Source: Alphaproteobacteria bacterium
GTDB lineage: Bacteria; Pseudomonadota; Alphaproteobacteria; Paracaedibacterales; VGCI01
DNA length: 64,000 bases
Assembly (NCBI GenBank): GCA_019746225.1
Contig: JAIESE010000026.1
Coordinates: 1-64,000 of the forward strand
Direction: 5' to 3'
This document shows positions 38,673-45,365 of the stretch, one piece after another (position 1 is the stretch's first letter; the number at the start of each line of letters is the position of its first letter). Both the position numbers and the translations under genes were made by a program. The notes below the pieces were generated by a model, which saw nothing but the letters and a program-made list of their open reading frames with translations, was not told the DNA's origin and did no database searches.

Positions 38673-38827
38673 TTTTTTCTCCACGTATACGAATTAGGTC
38701 TTTTAGACGCTTTGTGACTTCTTGAAATCGCCACATCTTCATAATTAATTGCTACACCATATCCATGCAAGAAAATTTGCTCAAAATTTTGGTGCCCGCC
38801 TGTCCACTTAGATAAAATTTTGTACAA
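38642..38827 (-). CDS. Small ORF upstream of the 22-codon peptide, copy 1
   Basis: A 61-codon frame from TTG 38827 (MYKILSKWTGGHQNFEQ, then INYEDVAIS). Its last third overlaps the 22-codon gene in another frame and is probably not conserved. Codons 1-37 align without gaps to the right copy (from 40740), sharing KIL-K, QN, LH, INYE and VA. There the Trp codon 8 is TGA. The INYE motif also occurs in the 22-residue peptide. It may be a related second peptide or a decayed gene; the translation start is uncertain because no good ribosome binding site precedes the TTG. Confidence 0.35.
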   Translation of the reverse strand: MYKILSKWTGGHQNFEQIFLHGYGVAINYEDVAISRSHKASKRPNSYTWRKKWKKLILKQI

Positions 38828-38935
38828 AGTAGGGGCAAAATATTAGCATAAGACTGGCCCCCAAGAGGCGACTGATTCGATGTGCGTTAAAGCGTCACAT
38901 AGCGTATTCTATGGGATTGCACTTCTTATACACGA

Positions 38936-39037
38936 CAAAACGGGGAACATTCGTAAAAGGACAGTTTGATTGCAATGACTGCGTAAATTCTCATAGGAAA
39001 AGGCCACCAACATAGGGGCTTGCCCAACTTCTTCTAT
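38936..39037 (-). pseudogene. Decayed 3' end of the corC-type transporter gene
   Basis: Read on the minus strand from 39037, the translation IEEVGQAPMLVAFSYENLRS followed by HCNQTVLLRM aligns to the last codons of the intact gene at 40841 (IPEVGQAFMLAGFKFEILRR, HRNQITLLRI). It begins about a dozen bases past the stop of LysR copy 2. It marks the edge of the tandem duplication: only the tail of corC was carried along. Confidence 0.75.
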
Positions 39038-39049
39038 TATGGAATATAA

Positions 39050-39940
39050 TTATGACCGCTCCATTACCCTTAAGGCTTCTTTTGCAACTTCATGAAAAGC
39101 CTGAACCTTCGGAGAATCTTGCATACGTTTATGATAAGTATAATAAAAAGGAACCCGATGATCAGGCATATCCGGAAATACATCGACTAAAAGGTTCTTT
39201 TCCATAAGCCGACGGTCATAATAGTAAGCACCAATACCATACGCGTGTAACAAGGCCGCCCGCATGTTCAAACCATTATTCACACCAATAAAGGGCTGAT
39301 CATATTGATCAGGAGCGTTATCTTTGACCACTTGAAGGTTCAGTGTTTCCTTATTCTCACCCGTATACCCAATCAACCGATGATCCTTTAATTCCGCATA
39401 CGTTTTTGGTGTTGAATGCTTCTCGAGGTATCTAGGTGCCGCATAGATACGCTGTATCATATCGGTTAAATGATGTTGTACGATATCAGGATCATGAATA
39501 GAAATAGGAAGCACACCGACGTCTGCATCACCAATTTTAAATTCAAACATATCTGTAATAGACGAAAAGGTGTAACGTAGCTTTGGAAATTTATGTGAGA
39601 ACAATTCAAGGGCTTCAATAATCATGTCTGTCGTGCCGATACCGGTTACAATTTTTAAGGTCCCTTGTGGCTCAGAATCCTTTTCACGAATGACGATTGT
39701 CTCATGCTCTAACTCTCCAACAATTCGTTGGCACAACTCAAAATATTCTTTACCATGTTGACTCAAATCTAACCCACGAGAGTGACGAACAAATAGTTCC
39801 ATGCCAACTTCTTTTGCAAGCGCTGTCATTTGACGACCCAAATTGGGCTGTGTCATCCCCAACTCTTTTGCCGCAGCACTGAGGTTGCCCCTTCGCGCAA
39901 CAACCATAAAGGATCGAAGATGATTTAAATTAAAGTCCAT
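39050..39940 (-). CDS. LysR-family transcriptional regulator, copy 2
   Basis: 296 residues beginning MDFNLNHLRSFMVVARRG, with GGGGAGGATGCTTTT before the ATG. It has the same helix-turn-helix and effector domain as copy 1. Differences between the copies cluster in the first 160 residues and at the extreme C-terminus, while the region around residues 170-220 is identical at DNA level. Either copy could regulate the peptide genes or the corC gene; nothing in the sequence settles it. Confidence 0.93.
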   Translation of the reverse strand: MDFNLNHLRSFMVVARRGNLSAAAKELGMTQPNLGRQMTALAKEVGMELFVRHSRGLDLSQHGKEYFELCQRIVGELEHETIVIREKDSEPQGTLKIVTGIGTTDMIIEALELFSHKFPKLRYTFSSITDMFEFKIGDADVGVLPISIHDPDIVQHHLTDMIQRIYAAPRYLEKHSTPKTYAELKDHRLIGYTGENKETLNLQVVKDNAPDQYDQPFIGVNNGLNMRAALLHAYGIGAYYYDRRLMEKNLLVDVFPDMPDHRVPFYYTYHKRMQDSPKVQAFHEVAKEALRVMERS

Positions 39941-40514
39941 AAAAGCATCCTCCCCGTGCGACCTGACCGTTACAATTAAATCATAAGGTACAATAGCTGA
40001 GATATATGCTTAATTGAATTAAGAAAATAAAGCAATTGTAAATTGCTACATCATTATTAGAGAATTACATTAGTCATTTTGACAAAGGAATTGTTGATTT
40101 AATTGAAACTAAGAAAGTTAAAGTTATAAAACTACTCAAATTCATAAATTATCTAACAATTAAGATAATATATTAATGCCACGAACATTATAAAACTAGG
40201 TAAAACAATACATTGGCACATATATTAATTACAAACAAACATAAAGCCAAAATTAAACAGGTGCATTGTTAAACAAAACAATACTTTAATTTATTCAAAG
40301 ATTGAATACTTTAAATGTCTTAGATATCATCCTATCAGATATAGATTTACATTAAAATATTTAAAGAATACAGCCGGCTATTAAGTCTACTTCAATATTT
40401 CAAACTTAGTTTTTTATGTCAGAGTGTATTGAAATATTGTCTTACATACACTTCTTACTTACTCATGCAGGCTTTTCATGATAGCCTGCATTCAAAACTT
40501 GATAGAGAACCTAT
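39941..40514. other. AT-rich spacer between LysR copy 2 and the peptide gene
   Basis: About 570 strongly AT-rich bases with no convincing ORF. Two hairpins lie just after the peptide stop on the minus strand: GATAG-N5-CTATC and TGCAGGCT against AGCCTGCA (about 40466-40491). Neither has a T-tract, but together they could end or stabilise the peptide transcript. Confidence 0.5.
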
Positions 40515-40583
40515 CTAGTTCCGTACAAACATTGGGCCCCAAGCGACTGCACTTACATTAGCTTCGTAGTTGATTTTTTCCAT
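40515..40583 (-). CDS. 22-codon peptide gene, copy 2
   Basis: ATG 40583 has AAGGGGAG seven bases upstream, one of the best ribosome binding sites in the window; the stop is TAG at 40515-40517. The peptide begins MEKINYEAN, has Trp-Gly-Pro and ends PMFVRN. It lies about 250 bases downstream of the corC-type gene on the same strand and about 575 bases upstream of LysR copy 2. It could be a signalling or leader peptide, or a precursor for modification. No modifying enzyme is recognisable nearby, so none is claimed. Confidence 0.7.
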   Translation of the reverse strand: MEKINYEANVSAVAWGPMFVRN

Positions 40584-40614
40584 TTTTTGTCTCCCCTTTT
40601 AGATTTTATCTTCG

Positions 40615-40698
40615 CTAGATGCTTGGTGACTTTTTTGATTTAGCCACACCTTCATAATTAATAGGTTCACTTTTGGTATGCAATAAAAATTGCTTCAA
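40615..40698 (-). CDS. Small ORF upstream of the 22-codon peptide, copy 2
   Basis: 27 codons from TTG 40698, with GGAGGT about seven bases before it; it ends TAG at 40615-40617, 31 bases before the 22-codon gene. The peptide reads KQFLLHTKSEPINYEG and continues VAKSKKSPSI after the initiator. The same frame is open further back to 40740 except for one TGA (40717-40719), where copy 1 has Trp. It shares INYE with the 22-residue peptide. Real translation is possible but unproven. Confidence 0.35.
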   Translation of the reverse strand: MKQFLLHTKSEPINYEGVAKSKKSPSI

Positions 40699-40840
40699 AT
40701 TCTGACCTCCGCGTGTTCATTTACCTAAAATTTTGTACAAAGTAGGGAAAAAATATTAAAGAAACTGTGGGTCTTAAGAGACACCTCATATGGTACGCGA
40801 CAAAGCGTCGCATACCGTAGTTGTGCGGGGTTGAAATTTC

Positions 40841-42106
40841 TTATCCGCGAAGGGGTGGTGTTATCCGTAAAAGAGTAATTTGATTGCGATGGCGGCGCAA
40901 TATCTCAAACTTAAAGCCTGCCAACATAAAAGCTTGCCCAACTTCTGGTATCAGTCGAACTTCGTATAATACGAGACCTGCGATGGTTGCTGCTTCTTCG
41001 TCTGGCAAGTCCCATTCGAACTGACGATTGAGGTCACGAATTGTGACGCTTCCATCAACAATATAGGACCCGTCTTCCTGGGCACGAACACCGCGCACGG
41101 TCACATCATGCTCGTCAGAAATATCACCAACAATTTCTTCCAAAATATCTTCAAGCGTCACAATCCCCATGATGGAACCATACTCATCAACCACGAGGGC
41201 AAAGTGCTCCCGACGTTTACGGAAGGCTTGGAGCTGCTCCAGAAGATCTGTACTCTCAGGAACAAACCAAGGCGGGCTTGCAATGGTCGTGATGTCCAAT
41301 TGATTCACTTTGCCGTCTTGGGCTTGAACAGCACGCAGAAGAGCCTTAGCATTAATAACACCGATCACATTGTCGGGATCATCTTTAAACAATGGGACCC
41401 GTGTAAATGGGCAAGCCAAGACCTGTTCTACGATCGCCTCTGGAGGGTCTTCGGCATCGACCATCGTCACGTTTTTGCGATGAATCATAATTTCACCTAC
41501 TTGGACAGATCCCAAATCCAAAATGCTCTTGAGCATGGCCCGTTCATGAGGCACATCTTGCCCTGGACCGTGATGCAGGTCTATGACACCGCGTAATTCT
41601 TCCAAGGTTGCATGGGAAGCGGAAGATACCCGAACTTGAAAGCGAAACAGTTGTAGGGTGATACGCGCGATATAGTTGATGGCTACCGTCAGTGGCCGAA
41701 AAATCTTACAAATAAGTCCCATTGGTTTGGCCAGAAATATGGCGACGCGTTCCGGTTGATTTACGGCAATAATTTTTGGCAGCGTTTCTGCATAGATCAC
41801 GATCAGACCGCCAATAATAAGCGGAGCATATATGACCCCTCTGCCATCTTGAAACACCCGATCCACAACTTCCGTCATAAGAGAAGTCGCAAAAGTCATA
41901 AAGAAAGTGGCGCACATCAGAAGGGCGCTCAAAGTCAAACCAGGTGTTTGTTGTAAGAAACGAATGTTCAGGGCGTTTTTGTCGCCGCGTTTGGCCATAT
42001 GATGTAACTTAGGCTTAGAGGCGGCGGTAATCGCCGTTTCGGAAGCTGATAAAAACCCAATCCCAATGAGTAATAAAAGTATAATAAATCCAAGGAGTAA
42101 TGTCAT
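40841..42106 (-). CDS. CorC/HlyC-family transporter (DUF21-CBS-CorC_HlyC)
   Basis: 421 residues. An N-terminal DUF21 membrane domain with about four helices spans residues 1-190 (FLSASETAITAASKPKL is its mark). A CBS pair follows at about 205-330 (IMIHRKNVTMVDAEDPPE, FALVVDEYGSIMGIVTLEDI), then a CorC_HlyC domain at about 345-421 with DGSVTIRDLNRQF. Relatives handle Mg2+/Co2+ or membrane stress, and the exact substrate is uncertain. A 10-base-pair hairpin (GGTATGCGAC with GTCGCGTACC, one wobble pair) follows the stop. Confidence 0.92.
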   Translation of the reverse strand: MTLLLGFIILLLLIGIGFLSASETAITAASKPKLHHMAKRGDKNALNIRFLQQTPGLTLSALLMCATFFMTFATSLMTEVVDRVFQDGRGVIYAPLIIGGLIVIYAETLPKIIAVNQPERVAIFLAKPMGLICKIFRPLTVAINYIARITLQLFRFQVRVSSASHATLEELRGVIDLHHGPGQDVPHERAMLKSILDLGSVQVGEIMIHRKNVTMVDAEDPPEAIVEQVLACPFTRVPLFKDDPDNVIGVINAKALLRAVQAQDGKVNQLDITTIASPPWFVPESTDLLEQLQAFRKRREHFALVVDEYGSIMGIVTLEDILEEIVGDISDEHDVTVRGVRAQEDGSYIVDGSVTIRDLNRQFEWDLPDEEAATIAGLVLYEVRLIPEVGQAFMLAGFKFEILRRHRNQITLLRITPPLRG

Positions 42107-42178
42107 GATCTATGGCAACAATCTTGATCAAAAATTTGCGTTGTAATGAAAATAGGGTCTAATTGTAACGTATACAGT

Positions 42179-42778
42179 CTACTCAAGCTCTTTATTCTCT
42201 TTTTTTCTTGTCCGCAAGGAACGGGAAGCTGTGGTTGAGGCTAACTGAAACTCTGTCATCTCTTCTGCAGCTTCTTCTTCACTATCCGTCTTCTTTTGGC
42301 CCTTTTGGTCTTTACTGACGTAAACGTAATGAATAGATTTATTACGGACCAGTAATGGTCTATTTGAGGCTGTTGTCTCTAAGCCTGGACTTAACCTTCC
42401 TGGATATGGCTTTACATAGACCGGCATGGGCGCAAGATCTGTATCATGATTTCCAACGATTGCATGAATAGCACTCAAAAGACTTTTGCACTTGTCAATA
42501 TGAGAGGCATTCTGGGGATGACGGTCTAATGACTTTAAAAACTCCTGAATATCCTGATACAGATTTGCATAGTACTCCTGATCCGGGCGTTCCTTAGAGC
42601 ATTTTCTTAATCGAAGAGAAAACTCTTCTAAATCAGTTCGGCACTGAAAAGGATTTATCGAAAGATTAGAAGGCGCATTATCTGCTAAAACACTTGAGGA
42701 CGCGAAGATGCTACTTCCTAAAATAAGGGCTAAGGCCAAAGCATTCTTATATCGTTTCACCATCAAGTTTCTAGCCAT
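42179..42778 (-). CDS. Hypothetical secreted protein
   Basis: 199 residues, no family recognised. The N-terminus (MVKRYKNALALALILGSSIF, then ASSSVLADN) is a signal peptide with cleavage likely after VLA. The mature part has three cysteines in the first half (FQCRTDLEEF, LRKCSKER, DKCKSLLS) and a basic, Ser/Glu-rich C-terminus that looks disordered. The gene stands alone upstream of corC on the same strand, 72 bases away. Confidence 0.7.
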   Translation of the reverse strand: MARNLMVKRYKNALALALILGSSIFASSSVLADNAPSNLSINPFQCRTDLEEFSLRLRKCSKERPDQEYYANLYQDIQEFLKSLDRHPQNASHIDKCKSLLSAIHAIVGNHDTDLAPMPVYVKPYPGRLSPGLETTASNRPLLVRNKSIHYVYVSKDQKGQKKTDSEEEAAEEMTEFQLASTTASRSLRTRKKENKELE

Positions 42779-42983
42779 TTTTAACCCATTCTTATCCTTT
42801 GTACCTTTATAATCATAGAAAGTTTGCGTTAAAAAGTAAAGGCAACATTGTTTTTCACCCTTAAGACCCTACTTACAAATGGGTTAAAAACACGACTTCA
42901 TCCCCATAAACCGAGTCATTAGACCTATTGGGGAGGTTGGTGTTATTAGTGAGCAAGATATAGTGAGGCTAGGAAAATAGACC

Positions 42984-44006
42984 ATGGCAAATACGCGCAA
43001 ATATCTGCTTTTCTCTATCATTCTCATGCTCTTTCTCCCAACTTGGGCATTAGATGAGTTCATTGAAGAATATAATGAAGGTACAGAACTCCAGGATTTT
43101 ACTCATGTTCCTCGAGAGCTCAATAAACTTACCGATCGTGGCCTGGGAGAATGGTATTTGACTTGCAATCGCCTGTTCGCGTTGGCTGAAGCTGATCAAC
43201 CCCCCCCTCCCCCCCTAGACCCCGAAATCGTCTTTCAAGAGCTTCTTACAAAACAAGCAAAGCCTATTAATTGGTCTGTCATACCAAAAGTTGGCGTCAA
43301 CGAAGGGGGTCATCATTACGTTTTGAATCCGGAAGCGATTGCGCTATGGAGTATTAAAATAAATGGTGCCATCCTCCCTCAGGGTGATCCAGGCGCTATA
43401 CACCAAACAACTTTAGAAGGAGATCTTCAAACGGCCCAAAAGGAGAATGTTGAAAGCATCCACAAAACAATCTCTCATAAGCTTTTGAACTACAATGACA
43501 TCTTTGGCACCTTGGCATCGGTACTTGAAAGTACTCTTTCGCCTGATTCTTGTTACATTAGTTATGTGTCTGGTTTGAATTATGGTAAGAATCCCTATTC
43601 TGAATGGCATAGCTTTTATGCAAAGAATTTGATAGGAGAACTCCTTGGGCTCTCCTGGAAACCTAAAGTAGGCCCAAATGGAAACGAGGTTTGTCCCCTC
43701 CTCCTCAGAAGTTCAATTGAGGAAAGTGTTAAGATATTCTATAGTCTCATTGACTTTGATGAATTACTATCGACATTAGTGTTTAGACTAAACAATGTCG
43801 TCTTACCCATGGCAAGGTACCAGTTTACTACCTTGAGTACGAATTATGTGTTGGTCTCAACTGTAATTGACGGACCACAAAATCTAGGTCGGAAAATGAA
43901 AAGAATACAGGATTTCATTCAAAAGCAGATTACCCGAGAAGAAGTAATCAGCCTCTTAGTGGAAATGGGTATTTTACAGACCAAAAAAGGAATGCCCCAT
44001 GAATAA
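42984..44006 (+). CDS. Hypothetical secreted protein upstream of a Nudix gene
   Basis: 340 residues. A signal peptide is clear at 1-22 (YLLFSIILMLFLPTWA followed by LDEF). After that the chain is mixed helical with a run of prolines near residue 75 (QPPPPPLDP). No known domain is recognised. The stop overlaps the Nudix gene by 8 bases, so the two are probably co-translated. AGGAAAA about ten bases before the ATG could be a weak ribosome site. Confidence 0.7.
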   Translation: MANTRKYLLFSIILMLFLPTWALDEFIEEYNEGTELQDFTHVPRELNKLTDRGLGEWYLTCNRLFALAEADQPPPPPLDPEIVFQELLTKQAKPINWSVIPKVGVNEGGHHYVLNPEAIALWSIKINGAILPQGDPGAIHQTTLEGDLQTAQKENVESIHKTISHKLLNYNDIFGTLASVLESTLSPDSCYISYVSGLNYGKNPYSEWHSFYAKNLIGELLGLSWKPKVGPNGNEVCPLLLRSSIEESVKIFYSLIDFDELLSTLVFRLNNVVLPMARYQFTTLSTNYVLVSTVIDGPQNLGRKMKRIQDFIQKQITREEVISLLVEMGILQTKKGMPHE

Positions 44007-44454
44007 GGTAACATCTATTTTCTTGGATCAACCTCCGAACTTCAAGACGAGTGTTATTGCGGCTGCTTGTTATTGCGAATGCAAAGGCAAAATACTTCTT
44101 TTGAGGCGAAATCCTCATAAATCTCTTGGAGATACCTGGGGTGTTCCCGCAGGAAAACTTGAGGAAGGAGAGACTCCCCGCAAGGCCGCTATTCGAGAAG
44201 TGTTTGAAGAGGTGGGATTACATCTACGGGAGGAACAACTCAAGGAGTTGCCAAAGATTTATGTACGTCGCCATGGAGCAGATGTTGTTCTGTACAGATT
44301 TAGAACGGTATTTTTGACCTTGCCCTCTTATTCCTTAAATTTAGAGGAGCATTCATGTGCTCAGTGGTTTTCAATCCAGGAGGCTCTGGAGTTGCCACAC
44401 ATTACAGGCGGTGTAAAAGCGCTTGCTTACTATGAAATGAAAGGGCGGGAGTGA
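43999..44454 (+). CDS. Nudix hydrolase
   Basis: 151 residues with a complete Nudix box, GKLEEGETPRKAAIREVFEE followed by VG, fitting GX5EX7REUXEEXGU. The surrounding beta strands (SVIAAACYCECKGKILLLRR, WGVPAG) are normal. It hydrolyses a nucleoside diphosphate linked to another group; the substrate cannot be predicted. It overlaps the secreted-protein gene upstream by 8 bases. Confidence 0.9.
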   Translation: MNKVTSIFLDQPPNFKTSVIAAACYCECKGKILLLRRNPHKSLGDTWGVPAGKLEEGETPRKAAIREVFEEVGLHLREEQLKELPKIYVRRHGADVVLYRFRTVFLTLPSYSLNLEEHSCAQWFSIQEALELPHITGGVKALAYYEMKGRE

Positions 44455-44497
44455 GGGTAGCTTAAAAGATCGACCCCATTTCTGGAACCTGATACCC

Positions 44498-45103
44498 TCA
44501 AAAAGCCTTCAAGACGTACTGAGCTGGATAATTGTCGCGAATATACTCAGCTAAGGCCGCAATGACCCGGTCAACGGTGGTGTTGGTTGGTTCATCAAAG
44601 GTTTGGACAACAACATTGGCTTCCCCGTAAATAGGGTAACGCTCGGAAATAAAATCTTCCAAAGTTGCGCGATGGCGACTTGAATCTTCTAATAAAGGCC
44701 GATCGGTGCGCCTGGAAACACGGGCGACGAGGGTGTCAAGGTCCGCTTTCAACCAAACGGAGATGGCTTTATCTTTTATTTGGGCACGTGTATCGGGATT
44801 CATAAATGAACCGCCACCGGTTGCCAAAACATGGGGTTCCTGTTCAAGGAGTCGATTTATAACACGGAACTCCCCATTAATGAAGGCATCTTCTCCAAAG
44901 ACATCGAGAATTTCTTTGATATGGCATCCTGCTGCTGACTCAACTTCCATGTCTGAGTCAAAAAAAGGCACTTCGAGTCGTTTCGCAAGACGTCGTCCAA
45001 TGCTGGTTTTTCCTGCTCCCATAAGGCCTACCAAGACAATTGTCTTAGGTGGACGAAAGCTGAGAGGGGCCCCTTGTGACCGATAATTTGTTTCTTCTTT
45101 CAT
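44498..45103 (-). CDS. aroK: Shikimate kinase AroK
   Basis: Phosphorylates shikimate on the route to chorismate. The P-loop is GLMGAGKTSIGRRLA, the shikimate site has FFDSDMEVE, the LID region is near RRTDRPLLE, and ATGGGSF carries the glycine-rich shikimate contact. Length 201 includes a short N-terminal extension of about 20 residues. The aroB partner is not adjacent upstream; the flanking 260 bases are non-coding. It is convergent with the Nudix gene. Confidence 0.93.
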   Translation of the reverse strand: MKEETNYRSQGAPLSFRPPKTIVLVGLMGAGKTSIGRRLAKRLEVPFFDSDMEVESAAGCHIKEILDVFGEDAFINGEFRVINRLLEQEPHVLATGGGSFMNPDTRAQIKDKAISVWLKADLDTLVARVSRRTDRPLLEDSSRHRATLEDFISERYPIYGEANVVVQTFDEPTNTTVDRVIAALAEYIRDNYPAQYVLKAF

Positions 45104-45365
45104 GATTGAAAAATATACAGGACATATACGCTTAACTCAAGAAATAAATACACAAAAGTGAAAAGTGGAAAAGGGGACTTACTTCGTAAAGTAGACTTCT
45201 ACGTACACACTAGGCATAGCAGTCAAATTGAGTTGCTCCCCAACTTAATGCTGCTTCATGTGCTTTTGTGTGACTTTTTGAATAGGTTCGAGGCGGGTTA
45301 ACTTAGTTTTAATTACTTAATGGTATGATGTTAATAAATGGGCCTTATATAGAGATACTTTTTCA

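Larger units (their letters stand above)
37149..39045. repeat. Tandem duplication unit, left copy
   Basis: Contains LysR copy 1, an AT-rich spacer, the 22-codon peptide gene, an overlapping small ORF and a decayed copy of the corC 3' end. It corresponds part by part to 39050-40955 with an offset of 1.90-1.92 kb. The coding parts align well, while the spacer keeps only short blocks, for example AGCCGGCT-like sequence near 38446 and 40372. Confidence 0.85.
39050..40955. repeat. Tandem duplication unit, right copy
   Basis: Contains LysR copy 2, the spacer, the second 22-codon peptide gene, a small ORF and the 3' end of the intact corC-type gene. It is the counterpart of 37149-39045. The right boundary lies inside the last 35 or so codons of corC, which suggests that this is the original locus and the left unit is the copy. 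Confidence 0.85.

Noticed and set aside
40515..40740. Small peptides as PQQ or lasso-peptide precursors
   Set aside because: The residue patterns of those precursors are missing and no radical-SAM, cyclase or protease gene lies nearby.
37149..40955. Reading the duplicated LysR region as an insertion sequence or phage remnant
   Set aside because: No transposase, integrase or terminal repeats; boundaries match a plain tandem duplication including a corC tail.
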